A DNA stretch of 27,972 nucleotides from JAAYZQ01 sp041300865. Its GTDB lineage: Bacteria; Chloroflexota; Anaerolineae; JAAYZQ01. Below are positions 14,939 through 22,605 of the stretch, in pieces. Position numbers and translations under genes: made by a program. The stretch spans positions 1-27,972 of the forward strand of contig JBFYTF010000165.1 in the NCBI GenBank assembly GCA_041300865.1, given 5' to 3'. Positions within the stretch are counted from its first letter, which is position 1; every line of letters starts with the position of its first letter. The notes below the pieces were generated by a model. That model did not search any database. It had not been told where the DNA came from and saw only the letters and a program-made list of their open reading frames with translations.

Positions 14939-15952
14939 ATGTTTTTCAATCGCAGACTGTTGGCTTGGATAGCGGGCCTGACCATGCTTCTGGCGTTGGT
15001 GCCGGGTGTCATGGCCCAGGAGGTTACCGTCCAGGTAAGCGATCACCCGGAGCTGGGCAAGATCCTGACCGACGGGCAGGGGATGACCCTCTACCTGTAC
15101 ACTCCCGATGAAGAGAACGTGAGCAACTGCTATGATCAGTGCGCCGTAAACTGGCCGCCTCTCCTCGTCGGCGAGGGCGTCGAGCCGGCCGCCGGCGAGG
15201 GGCTGACCGGCGAGCTGGGCGTCATCGACCGCACCGACGGTGGCCGCCAGGTGACCTACAACGGCATGCCCCTCTACTACTGGATCCGCGACAGCCAGCC
15301 GGGCGACGTCACGGGCCAGGGGGTGGGCAACGTCTGGTTCGTCGTCCATCCCGACATCTCGAGCATGACCGTCGACAGCCCCGTGGTGCAGACCATGGAG
15401 CATCCTGAGCTGGGCACGATCCTGACCAGCCAGGGCATGACCCTTTACATGTTCACCAGGGACGAAGAAGGCGTCAGCAATTGCTACGACGACTGCGCCG
15501 TCAACTGGCCGCCCCTGCTCGTGGGCGAGGGCGACGCGCAGCTGGGCGAGGGCCTGGACGGTGGCTTGACGGTCATTGACCGCGACGACGGCACCCGCCA
15601 GGTGGCCTACAACGACATGCCCCTCTACTTCTGGATCCGGGACGTGCGGCCTGGCGACGCGACGGGCGAGGGTGTCGGCGACGTGTGGTACGTGATCAGT
15701 CCCGGCGAGACCTTTGCCTCCTTCCCGGCGGCACCGGCCGCCCAGGAGAGCCAGGATGCCACAGCGCAGCCGGAGGCTACGCAGGTGGTGACAAGTACCG
15801 GGGGGACAGGGGATGCGGACCAGGAGCAGCCAACCTCCCTGCCCGAGACGGGTGGCGAGACCGTGCCGTGGGCCTTTCTCGCCCTGGTCATGGGCGGCGC
15901 GGTCCTGGTGGCGGTGGCCGCTGGCCTGAGCTTGGCGCGGCGGCCTCGCTAG
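14939..15952 (+). CDS. Secreted two-repeat protein with LPETG cell-wall anchor
   Basis: The 337-residue protein starts with a signal peptide (RRLLAWIAGLTMLLALVPGVMAQ). Two copies of a domain of about 105 residues follow (roughly 30-138 and 140-250). Each shows HPELG.IL, GMTLY, SNCYD.CAVNWPPLLVGEG, R-QV-YN-MPLYYWIRD and PGD-TG-GVG. This matches the secreted repeat of unknown function (Lipoprotein_15 / COG4315 type). Each unit has a Cys pair in CYD.C. A low-complexity Q/T/E linker leads to LPETG at 301-305, then a hydrophobic helix and a basic RRPR tail. That is the standard sortase sorting signal, so the protein is probably linked to the cell surface. No sortase gene is in the window. AAGGAGA at 14924-14930 fixes the ATG. 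Some relatives occur beside cytochromes and copper proteins, but its function is unknown. Confidence 0.88.
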   Translation: MFFNRRLLAWIAGLTMLLALVPGVMAQEVTVQVSDHPELGKILTDGQGMTLYLYTPDEENVSNCYDQCAVNWPPLLVGEGVEPAAGEGLTGELGVIDRTDGGRQVTYNGMPLYYWIRDSQPGDVTGQGVGNVWFVVHPDISSMTVDSPVVQTMEHPELGTILTSQGMTLYMFTRDEEGVSNCYDDCAVNWPPLLVGEGDAQLGEGLDGGLTVIDRDDGTRQVAYNDMPLYFWIRDVRPGDATGEGVGDVWYVISPGETFASFPAAPAAQESQDATAQPEATQVVTSTGGTGDADQEQPTSLPETGGETVPWAFLALVMGGAVLVAVAAGLSLARRPR

Positions 15953-15974
15953 ACTCCACTTCCTCCCGTAGTCT

Positions 15975-16010
15975 GGCTCCCCGGCAGGCCTTGGCCTCCG
16001 GGGAGCCTTT
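15975..16010 (+). terminator. Intrinsic terminator after the LPXTG protein gene
   Basis: GGCTCCCCGG (15975-15984) pairs exactly with CCGGGGAGCC (15998-16007). An inner AGGCC/GGCCT stem extends it to about 15 bp with one bulged C. TTT follows at 16008-16010, so the U-run is short. Confidence 0.75.
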
Positions 16011-16092
16011 GCGTTGCCGCCCTCTGAGCGCTGGCTGTAGTATCATCCTCGCCCGCGTGCAGCGCTCGGTGCCGGCCGGCGCCGAGCTGTGA

Positions 16093-19000
16093 TCATTCGT
16101 CCATTGTCACCAGCGGCACGAACGCGCTGGAGCCCGGCGTGTTCAGGTCCTCCTCATTCCAGCCGTTCCACGGCACCGTGACCCAGCGGCTGGCAGGCAT
16201 CCAGGGCGTCGTGCTGGGATCGTACAGGGTGCGCACGCGCCAGTGGTAAGCCTGGCCGAAGCGGAGGTCTCCAGCATAGGCACTTGTGCCGCCCGGTAGA
16301 ACCGGATTGCTCCACACCCCGCCGGGCACGAAGGTGTCCCGGCCGTCGAACCGCACGCCCAGGGGCTTGACCTCGATCTCGGTCATGATCCTGCCGCGCC
16401 CGAAGGGGTTGATGCGGTTGAAGGCCAGGCGAAAGGTGTCCAGGTTCGTGTGCCCGAGAAGGGCCAGCGCCTGCCCGGAATCGGTCAGCTGTTTCAGGGC
16501 CTGGGGCGCACCACTGCGGCCGTTGCCATAGAAGACAAAGGCCATGCCCTCGTTCGTCACGAGGTCCTCGTAATCCCGGGCGCCGATGACGAGGTCGGCA
16601 TAGCCGTCGCCGTTGACGTCGCCCGCTGTCCCCACCGAGTTGCCGAACCAGGAGAGGGCGAGCCCGCCCTGGGCCGTCCAGGCATAGGTCGTTCCCAGCC
16701 CCGTCGAGCCGCCCAGGTAGAGCCGCACCAGCCCCTCGGACGATGCGCCGCCCGTGCCGGTCATGCTCGGGGCGCCGATGAGGACATCGGCATAGCCGTC
16801 GCCGTCTACGTCGCCGGCCGTGCCCACCGAGTAGCCGTAGTAGGCTTCGTTCTGGCCTGACTCCCGGGTCCAAGCGTGCGTTGGGCTGAGGCCGCTGCCT
16901 GAGCCGTGAAAGACCCACACCCTGCCTTCGCTCGAAGCGCCCTCGTCGGCCCAGTAGGGCGCGCCGACGATGACGTCGCTGTAGCCGTCGCCGTTCACGT
17001 CGCCGGCGCTGGCCACCGAGTAGCCCATCTGGGCGTTAAAGCTGTTACCCTCGGCGTGCCAGGTGGCGCTGGCCGACATGCCGGCCGCCGAACCGGGATA
17101 GAGCCAGGCCCGCCCCTCGTTCGTGACATCGTCCTCCCACAAAGGCGCGCCGACGATGACGTCGCTGTAGCCGTCAGCGTTCACGTCCCCGGCCGTAGCC
17201 ACCGACAGTCCGAACTGTGCCCCGGCGTCATCGCTCTCCACGTGGCCTGCCGGGACCAGGTTCAAGCCGGCGGCGGTCCCAAGGTACAGCCAGGCAACTC
17301 CTTCGTTCTCCTGCCCGTGGCTGGTAAAGGGTGCGCCGACGATGACGTCGGCATAGCCGTCGTTGTTCACGTCGCCGGCCGTCGCCACCGCGTAGCCAAA
17401 CTGCGCCCCGGCCTGGTCGCTCTCCTTGCGCCAGGCTGCAGTCGTGCTCATGCTGGGGCCGGAGCCGTGGTAGACCCAGGCCCCCCCCTCGGACAGGCCG
17501 GGATGCGAGTAGGTCGGCGCGCCGACAATGACGTCCGAGTAGCCATCGCCATTTACGTCGCCGGCCGTGCTCACAGACCAACCAAACTGCGCATTTTCGG
17601 CGTCGCTCTCGTCCCACCAGTAAGGCGTGGAGACCAGCCCTGCCGCGCTGCCGCGATAGATCCACGCCCCGCCTTCGTACGCCTGCCCGCCATCCCATCG
17701 CGGCGCGCCGACGATGATATCCGCGTAACCGTCGGCGTCGACGTCGCCGGCGGTGGCCACCGACCAGCCAAAGTAAGCGTTCGCCTTGTTGCTCCGCTTG
17801 GCCCAATCCGCGGTCTCGCCGGGCAGGTCCGGGGAGCCGTGGTAGACGTAGGCGCTGCCCCCTTTCGAGACCTCGCCGGGCGCGCCGACGATGACGTCTG
17901 AATAGCCGTCGCCGTTGACGTCGCCGGCCGTCGCCACCGAGTTGCCATACCAGGCCTGTGAGGCGTCGCCTTCGGCCCACCAGTCACGAGTGAGGCTGAT
18001 GCCCGAGGCCGAGCCATACCACAGGAAGGCGCGGCCCTCCTCGAGCTGGTCGTTGGTAAACAGGGGGGCGCCGACGATCACGTCGGCGTAGCCGTCGCCG
18101 TTCACGTCGCCCGCGGTCGCCACGGACTGTCCGAACCAGGCGTCGGGCAAGTTGCCCTCGTCCGTGTTGTCCGGCGTCAGCTCGAGCCCGGCCGTGGAGC
18201 CCAGGTAAAGGTAGGCAGCCCCCTCATCGGCCTCGCCGTTGCTGTGATGCGGCGCGCCGACGATCACATCGGCGTAGCCGTCGCCGTTCACGTCGCCGGC
18301 CGTGGACACCGAACGGCCGAGGTGCGCCCCACTGCTTTGGCCGCCGGCCATCCACTCCGCGTTGCCCGCAGTGCCGGTAACGGCGTTGTTGACCCCGTTG
18401 GACCCGCCATGCCAGACGAGGGCCTGGCCCTCATCGCCGGCCCCAGATTGGAAGGCACCGACAATGACGTCGGCGTAGCCGTCACCGTTGACGTCGCCGG
18501 CCGTAGCCACGGAAATCCCCAGGAAGGCGCTGACCTCTCCGCCTGCGGCGTGCCAGTTCGCATTGCCCGGCGTGGCGGCCAGGCCGCCGCTGACACCGCC
18601 CGCGGAGCCGTGCCACACCCAGGCCGCTCCCGCGCTACTGATCGGGGCATCGTACGTGTTGCCGCCGACGATCACGTCGGCATAGCCGTCGTTGTTCACG
18701 TCGCCGGCGGTCGCCACCGCACAGCCCAGTTGGGCGCCCCCTTGGTTCGACTGGGCGAAAAAGCTGGGAGGGTCGTTGACCCCGGTGTCCTTGCCAAGGT
18801 AAACCCAGGCCCCGCCCTCATCGCCTTCGGGGTGGTCGTACTGCGGCGCGCCGGCAATGATGTCGGCATAGCCATCGCCGTTTACGTCGCCGGCCGTGCC
18901 CACGGCATAGCCGAACCTGGCCCCGGCCTGGTCGCCCTCCTTGTCCCACGTTGCGGTGTCGGGCAACCCCAGGGGATGGCCGAGGAAGACAAAGGCCTTG

Positions 19001-19911
19001 CCCTCGTCTACGAGCCCGCCGTCGAATCTTGGGGCGCCGATGATGACGTCCGAGCGGCCGTCGGCGTTGACGTCGCCGGCCGTGCCCACGGCAAAACCGA
19101 ACTCGGTGTCGGCGTCCCCCCAGCTGAGGCTCCACTCGGCGGCCGGGGGCAGGCCGCTGATGCCGGCCGCAATGTCGATAGGGTACGCCGCGCCGGCGTC
19201 TTCCACGGAGAGCAGGAGCGTGGATCCTGAGCCCGAGAAATGCACGGCAAGCGGCCGGCCGCCGGCGCTGGCGGCCGACAGCGAGCCGTAGCGCAGAACA
19301 ACCTGCCCCTCGCTGTCAACAAAGGCCGCGCCGGGTCCTTGGCCGCTCTCTAGCGCCAGATCTCCGCCGGCGGACATCTCGAGGATCAGGGGCGCGCCGT
19401 CACCCGCCGGGGCGGACGGTGGGGCTTCGAGGCGAAAACCCTGGGTCAGCCCATCGCCGTCGTTGAGGTACCACTCGACCAGCGGCCCGCGCCGGTACTC
19501 GATACGGTTGCCCTGGACCTCCAGGGTTGCGGGTAGGGCCGCCTCGGTGGTCCCTGCCCGGCCCCAGCCGGTCAGGCGCAGCTGCCAGCGCCAGGGCGGG
19601 CCCGGCACGCCCTCGGGCCAGGTGCGGGGCAGGAGTGTGGGCCCGGCGGGCTCGAAGTAGGTGCGCAGGTTCTCGGCACGATTGGGAGCCTGGAAGGCAC
19701 CGGGTACATCGGGCAGATAGGTTTCATCCTGCCAGGTGATCGCGTACTCGCCTTGCTCGATCTGATCCTGTACCGTGGCCAACCAATCGGCTGGGACGGC
19801 CGGCGCAGCTGCCTGGGGGACCTGCGTGGGCAGCCAGAGGGGTGAAACTGGAAACAGGAGCAGGACCAAGACCACGAACCACGTCGCAGAGAGCCGGAGA
19901 TGACCATCCAT
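16093..19911 (-). CDS. Large secreted FG-GAP (integrin-alpha-like) repeat protein
   Basis: This is a 1272-residue extracellular protein. A signal peptide (about 1-37) with a long LVLLLF core is followed by a domain of roughly 230 residues of no recognised family. Fourteen FG-GAP repeats then lie at about 265-1115, with a DNA period near 185 bp. Each carries a calcium loop of the type AGDVNGDGYADVIVGAP, with small changes (DVDADG, DVNNDG, NTY, FQS). A C-terminal domain of about 155 residues contains a FRLAFNRINPFGRG segment and a fibronectin-like YHWRVRTLYD stretch. FG-GAP repeats form seven-bladed propellers, so 14 suggests two. It probably serves at the surface or outside the cell in adhesion or binding. 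No LPXTG or membrane anchor is seen. ATG 19911 has GGAGG 6 nt before it; codons upstream lack one. Confidence 0.93.
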   Translation of the reverse strand: MDGHLRLSATWFVVLVLLLFPVSPLWLPTQVPQAAAPAVPADWLATVQDQIEQGEYAITWQDETYLPDVPGAFQAPNRAENLRTYFEPAGPTLLPRTWPEGVPGPPWRWQLRLTGWGRAGTTEAALPATLEVQGNRIEYRRGPLVEWYLNDGDGLTQGFRLEAPPSAPAGDGAPLILEMSAGGDLALESGQGPGAAFVDSEGQVVLRYGSLSAASAGGRPLAVHFSGSGSTLLLSVEDAGAAYPIDIAAGISGLPPAAEWSLSWGDADTEFGFAVGTAGDVNADGRSDVIIGAPRFDGGLVDEGKAFVFLGHPLGLPDTATWDKEGDQAGARFGYAVGTAGDVNGDGYADIIAGAPQYDHPEGDEGGAWVYLGKDTGVNDPPSFFAQSNQGGAQLGCAVATAGDVNNDGYADVIVGGNTYDAPISSAGAAWVWHGSAGGVSGGLAATPGNANWHAAGGEVSAFLGISVATAGDVNGDGYADVIVGAFQSGAGDEGQALVWHGGSNGVNNAVTGTAGNAEWMAGGQSSGAHLGRSVSTAGDVNGDGYADVIVGAPHHSNGEADEGAAYLYLGSTAGLELTPDNTDEGNLPDAWFGQSVATAGDVNGDGYADVIVGAPLFTNDQLEEGRAFLWYGSASGISLTRDWWAEGDASQAWYGNSVATAGDVNGDGYSDVIVGAPGEVSKGGSAYVYHGSPDLPGETADWAKRSNKANAYFGWSVATAGDVDADGYADIIVGAPRWDGGQAYEGGAWIYRGSAAGLVSTPYWWDESDAENAQFGWSVSTAGDVNGDGYSDVIVGAPTYSHPGLSEGGAWVYHGSGPSMSTTAAWRKESDQAGAQFGYAVATAGDVNNDGYADVIVGAPFTSHGQENEGVAWLYLGTAAGLNLVPAGHVESDDAGAQFGLSVATAGDVNADGYSDVIVGAPLWEDDVTNEGRAWLYPGSAAGMSASATWHAEGNSFNAQMGYSVASAGDVNGDGYSDVIVGAPYWADEGASSEGRVWVFHGSGSGLSPTHAWTRESGQNEAYYGYSVGTAGDVDGDGYADVLIGAPSMTGTGGASSEGLVRLYLGGSTGLGTTYAWTAQGGLALSWFGNSVGTAGDVNGDGYADLVIGARDYEDLVTNEGMAFVFYGNGRSGAPQALKQLTDSGQALALLGHTNLDTFRLAFNRINPFGRGRIMTEIEVKPLGVRFDGRDTFVPGGVWSNPVLPGGTSAYAGDLRFGQAYHWRVRTLYDPSTTPWMPASRWVTVPWNGWNEEDLNTPGSSAFVPLVTMDE
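16570..19095 (-). repeat. Fourteen tandem FG-GAP repeat units
   Basis: The calcium-loop codons recur near 19060, 18870, 18690, 18470, 18280, 18090, 17905, 17720, 17540, 17350, 17170, 16985, 16800 and 16610. The step is 180-190 bp except for one of about 220 bp between the third and fourth. DNA identity between loops is high enough for slippage or recombination and leaves long stop-free frames on the opposite strand. Confidence 0.9.
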
Positions 19912-20003
19912 GGAAGCCTCCATTCTTTGCTCTCGTTTCCTCCGAGGCCACGCCCCGAGAGAACGTGAACCCAACCGCGCGGTTCAGAGGTTGCCGCAGC
20001 TCG

Positions 20004-20032
20004 AGTATACTCGGGCAGCGGCGCGCTGTCAA
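20004..20032 (-). promoter_or_regulatory. Promoter for the FG-GAP protein gene
   Basis: On the minus strand a perfect TTGACA (20032-20027) and TATACT (20009-20004) are separated by 17 bp. The -10 box lies inside a perfect 12-bp palindrome, CGAGTATACTCG (20002-20013), which could be bound by a repressor. Confidence 0.8.
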
Positions 20033-20053
20033 GGAGCAGTGGCCCGCCGGGGC

Positions 20054-20094
20054 GGTGCGCTACCCTACTTAGCGCGCCTGGCCACGCTGCCAGG
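20054..20094 (-). terminator. Two adjacent hairpins after the small lipoprotein gene
   Basis: GGTGCGCTA (20054-20062) pairs with TAGCGCGCC (20070-20078) with one wobble. CCTGGC (20077-20082) pairs with GCCAGG (20089-20094). Neither has a T-run, so termination is only possible. Confidence 0.3.
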
Positions 20095-20111
20095 CTGTAC
20101 GCGGGCGGGCA

Positions 20112-20546
20112 CTAGCCCCCTGGCTCGAACTCCAGTCCTTCGATCCGGTTGGTCTCGTCGTCGAACGTCAACGTCAGAGTCTCGGTCGTGTTTTGAAACT
20201 GGGCGGTCACCTGCCATTGGCTGTGGCCCTCCGACCCTCCGGGCAGCGGGCCCTCGACGCTTTCGATGGCCACGAACTCGCCCGCGGTCGCCATCGCCTC
20301 ATCGCGGAGGTCGTTGAAAAAGTCCTCAGTGAGCAGCGCTTGCCCGACCGGTGCCAGGTCGCGCTCAAAAGCGGCATAGTCACCCGAGTTGTAAGCCTGG
20401 AGCATGTTCTCCGCGATCCCGGTGACCTGTTCTGCCGTCAGGAGCGTGACCGGATCGACGTCTTCCGCTGCCGCGCATGCTCCGACAGCAAACAGCAGCA
20501 GGAGCGCCGCCGCGAGCGTGACCACCTTCCCGTACACTGTACTCAT
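20112..20546 (-). CDS. Small predicted lipoprotein, DUF3887-like
   Basis: This 144-residue protein starts with a signal peptide and a lipobox-like FAVGAC at 19-24, so Cys24 may carry lipid. The mature part is an alpha+beta domain. It begins with helices around LTAEQVTGIAENMLQAYNSG and DYAAFERDLAP. It ends with beta strands (HSQWQVTAQFQNTTETLTLTF and GLEFEPGG). The pattern of a short helical part with YNSGDYAAF followed by strands recalls DUF3887 or the NTF2-like fold; I am not certain which. A GGAGG site 8 nt before ATG 20546 sets the start. It has its own strong promoter and diverges from the cold-shock operon. Function unknown; it may bind a peptide or small ligand at the cell surface. Confidence 0.82.
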   Translation of the reverse strand: MSTVYGKVVTLAAALLLLFAVGACAAAEDVDPVTLLTAEQVTGIAENMLQAYNSGDYAAFERDLAPVGQALLTEDFFNDLRDEAMATAGEFVAIESVEGPLPGGSEGHSQWQVTAQFQNTTETLTLTFDDETNRIEGLEFEPGG

Positions 20547-20647
20547 GGTCAATTCCTCCGTCTTGTTCTGAATTTGCACTTCCTGGTCAGCGTGCGACCT
20601 CGAACCTGCGTTTGCCGGGGGGCTGCAGGTTCTACCGGGTAGGGCGA

Positions 20648-20676
20648 ATTATACGAGAAAATTCCTGCAAAGTCAA
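20648..20676 (-). promoter_or_regulatory. Promoter for the small lipoprotein gene
   Basis: On the minus strand TTGACT (20676-20671) and a perfect TATAAT (20653-20648) are separated by 17 bp. It lies back to back with the csp promoter, with 24 bp between the two -35 boxes. Confidence 0.82.
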
Positions 20677-20700
20677 TAGCCGTCACTGCCTGCTGCAAAC

Positions 20701-20729
20701 TTGACAAGATGCCACAACAGTGCTAGAAT
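20701..20729 (+). promoter_or_regulatory. Promoter for the csp-RRM operon
   Basis: A perfect TTGACA (20701-20706) and TAGAAT (20724-20729) are separated by 17 bp. The predicted start is near 20736, about 130 nt before the csp ATG. Confidence 0.85.
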
Positions 20730-20777
20730 CCTGCCCGCAGGATGAGGTAGAAATCTGGTTCGTGCAAAGAGACGATG

Positions 20778-20813
20778 GGCGCCCAGACTTATCCGGTCTG
20801 AGCGCCTTTTCTT
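20778..20813 (+). terminator. Intrinsic terminator inside the csp leader (attenuator)
   Basis: GGCGC and CAGAC (20778-20788) pair with GTCTG and GCGCC (20796-20806) around a 7-nt loop with one C/A mismatch. TTTTCTT follows at 20807-20813. It lies between the only visible promoter and the gene, so it must be passed for csp expression, or it ends a small RNA of about 75 nt. TCTGG at 20754-20758 could pair with CCAGA at 20783-20787 as a weak alternative fold. Confidence 0.75.
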
Positions 20814-20866
20814 AAGGACAACCGGGTGGATCCTCTTCCTAGCAAATGTTCGCGAAAGGTACGAAA

Positions 20867-21085
20867 ATGGCTGAACGAGAAACTGGAACCGTCAAATGGT
20901 TCAACCCGGACAAAGGCTACGGCTTCATCGAACGCCAGGGTGGCCCCGACGTCTTTGTCCATCACACCGCAATCCGCGGCGAAGGCTTCCGGAACCTGGA
21001 AGAGGGACAGCACGTCGAGTTCACTGTCGAGCGGGGGCCCAAGGGCCTGCAAGCAGCCGACGTGGAAGTTCAGAGAGGACGGTAA
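20867..21085 (+). CDS. csp: Cold-shock protein (CspA family)
   Basis: The 72-residue protein is a single cold-shock domain of normal length. GTVKWFNPDKGYGFI carries RNP1 (KGYGFI, 17-22) and VFVHHTAI carries RNP2 (30-34), the aromatic surface that binds single-stranded RNA or DNA. CspA proteins melt mRNA structure in the cold or in rapid growth. ATG 20867 is preferred because AAAGG lies 7 nt before it and MAERETGTVKWF is a typical N-terminus. ATG 20846 in the same frame would add MFAKGTK. Seven bases separate its stop from the RRM gene, so the two are one operon. Expression probably depends on readthrough of the leader terminator at 20778-20813. Confidence 0.95.
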   Translation: MAERETGTVKWFNPDKGYGFIERQGGPDVFVHHTAIRGEGFRNLEEGQHVEFTVERGPKGLQAADVEVQRGR

Positions 21086-21092
21086 CCAGATC

Positions 21093-21398
21093 ATGACCCA
21101 GAAACTGTACGTAGGCAATCTCAGCTACAGCACGACCGAGGAGACGCTCCGCCGGCTGTTCGGTGAGTTTGGCGATGTCGAGTCTGTCAACGTCATCACC
21201 GACCGGGACACAGGGCGACCCAAGGGGTTTGCGTTCGTCGAGATGGCGACGCAAGAGGCGGCGGAGAAATCCATTAGCGCCCTGAACGGCAAGGTGGTGG
21301 ACGACCGGGAGATCCGGGTGGACAACGCCAAGCCGCAGGCCGACCGCGGTGGCCGTGGTGGCAGCCGTGGTGGGGACAGGGGTCGCTCCCGCTGGTAG
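21093..21398 (+). CDS. RRM-type RNA-binding protein with RGG tail
   Basis: The 101-residue protein is one RNA-recognition motif followed by a glycine/arginine tail. RNP2 is LYVGNL (5-10) and RNP1 is KGFAFVEM (44-51). The tail (about 85-101) has RGGRGG, RGGDRG and a final RSRW, and probably adds loose RNA binding. This layout is that of cyanobacterial Rbp and similar bacterial glycine-rich RNA-binding proteins, often induced by cold. Its place directly after csp fits a joint role in RNA handling. A ribosome site is weak (GAGAGGA lies 13 nt upstream), so translation may depend on coupling to csp. ATG 21093 is the only start that gives a complete RRM without a long unrelated leader. Confidence 0.95.
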   Translation: MTQKLYVGNLSYSTTEETLRRLFGEFGDVESVNVITDRDTGRPKGFAFVEMATQEAAEKSISALNGKVVDDREIRVDNAKPQADRGGRGGSRGGDRGRSRW

Positions 21399-21475
21399 CG
21401 AGATAGCCGGGGCTTAGGGCCCGGCCATTGCTCACACCCGCACGCGACAGGCAACAACTGAGGACCGATAACTGA

Positions 21476-21513
21476 AAACAGCGCAGATCAGGGGTTCCCG
21501 GTCTGCGCTGTTT
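21476..21513. terminator. Bidirectional terminator between the RRM gene and carD
   Basis: AAACAGCGCAGA (21476-21487) is the exact complement of TCTGCGCTGTTT (21502-21513): 12 bp around a 14-nt loop. The A-run and T-run on the two sides let it end both the csp-RRM transcript and the opposing carD transcript. Confidence 0.85.
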
Positions 21514-21564
21514 CACTGTCGCGGCTGCCACACTTCAGGCCGGCCGCGACGGCTGCCACCTGTA

Positions 21565-22074
21565 CTAGTCCAGGCCGGTGGAACTCTCCATCCCGGCCGC
21601 GAGGGCTGCGTCAATGGCCCGGGTGGCCTCTCCGAGCTCCATGTCGGAGGAGAGCGCCATCTCGGCGGCGAGAAGGGCTCGCCCACGGTTCAGGAGATCG
21701 GTATCCTTCTTGGTCAAGTGGGCACGCCGCCGGTGCCAGGTCAGATCGCGCACGACCTCGGCCAGCTGCAGTGCGCGCCCCGTGCCGAGCTTCTCACCCA
21801 TGCCTTCCTGGCGCGCTGCGGCGTTGTCAGGCAGAAGGTCGGCCTGGCTGCCCAGCCGGGCCAGCACCCCCGGAAGCTTGCCCGGGGCTATGGCCGGCCG
21901 GATCCCGCTCTGCTCCATGCGTTGGCTGGGCACGCGCAGCGTTAGCCGCTGGGCCGGGATCTCGATGACATAATAGGATGAGCTGTCGCCGACCTGCCCT
22001 TTCTGCTCAATGCCTGTGATCCTGCCCGCGCCATGGGCAGGATGAATCACCTTATCGTTTACCGAAAACTGCAT
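21565..22074 (-). CDS. carD: CarD family transcription factor
   Basis: The 169-residue protein opens with MQFSVNDKVIHPAHGAGRITGIEQ, the start of the CarD/CdnL/TRCF RNA-polymerase interaction domain (about 1-65). This domain binds the polymerase beta subunit. The rest is helical, with RDLTWHRRRAHLTKKDTDLLNRGRALLAAEMAL, which matches the C-terminal DNA-contacting domain (about 70-160) and has the Trp used to hold the upstream edge of the bubble. CarD stabilises open complexes, especially at rRNA promoters. ATG 22074 is chosen for GAGGG 7 nt upstream and the standard N-terminus. The frame is open for 93 more codons upstream, but these have no family similarity and reach past the promoter. The leader is long, about 210 nt. 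Confidence 0.92.
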   Translation of the reverse strand: MQFSVNDKVIHPAHGAGRITGIEQKGQVGDSSSYYVIEIPAQRLTLRVPSQRMEQSGIRPAIAPGKLPGVLARLGSQADLLPDNAAARQEGMGEKLGTGRALQLAEVVRDLTWHRRRAHLTKKDTDLLNRGRALLAAEMALSSDMELGEATRAIDAALAAGMESSTGLD

Positions 22075-22294
22075 AATGTCCCTCGCCTTTCCTCGCTCCC
22101 GGCGGCAGAGACCGCCCGGTCGAACCGACAACCGCATCCCAACCTGCCCGGAACGGGCTACCTGGGCACTCTCTGCCAGCTGGGAAAATGTGCCTGCGGC
22201 AATGCGCCGGCATATTCCGTTGTGCATGCGTGGGGGATCGGAAGAGCGACGACTCAGCCAGCCCTTCTCCGGCCTGACCTGGCTGCACCATCCT

Positions 22295-22323
22295 ATTATA
22301 TCACACTTCCGGCAGATCTCCAA
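22295..22323 (-). promoter_or_regulatory. Promoter for carD
   Basis: On the minus strand TTGGAG (22323-22318) and a perfect TATAAT (22300-22295) are separated by 17 bp. The predicted start near 22288 leaves about 214 nt of untranslated leader before ATG 22074. Confidence 0.75.
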
Positions 22324-22556
22324 GCGGCGAGGCGCCCTGGAAGCCTGCTGCAAAGTCTGGCCTTGCTCAGCACTCCCGGCGGCGGGCCGCCAGACCTGAC
22401 ACGACGCCCGGGCCGGCTCTACTCCCTCGCCTGGCGGCGGTGGAACCGGGAGGCCCGCTTGCCGCCCTGCAGCTAGAACCGGTGACAGAGCCCGCCGTGC
22501 CGCTCAGCCTTCCGCCGGCCTGGGTACGCAGCAAAGCGCGGGCCGGCATGTTGAGA
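22324..22556. other. Intergenic stretch without recognised features
   Basis: Between the carD promoter and the multicopper oxidase terminator I see no gene, promoter or convincing repeat. The short frames here lack ribosome sites and family motifs. Confidence 0.5.
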
Positions 22557-22590
22557 ATTAAAACGGGGCGGGTGTCGTCACCCGCCCCGT
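22557..22590 (-). terminator. Intrinsic terminator after the multicopper oxidase gene
   Basis: On the minus strand ACGGGGCGGGTG (22590-22579) pairs exactly with CACCCGCCCCGT (22574-22563) around 4 nt. TTTTAAT follows. It lies 15 nt after the stop codon. Confidence 0.92.
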
Positions 22591-22605
22591 CCGCTAGAGT
22601 CTGGC

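Noticed and set aside
16906..19095. Regular 185-bp periodicity considered as a CRISPR-like or satellite array
   Set aside because: The period is in frame and encodes FG-GAP blades with codon-level variation; there are no short exact repeats with unique spacers.
16906..19230. Two long plus-strand frames (331 and 328 codons) with valine/alanine-rich repeats opposite the FG-GAP gene
   Set aside because: Their repeats are the complement of the FG-GAP loops. The minus strand has the signal peptide, ribosome site and promoter.
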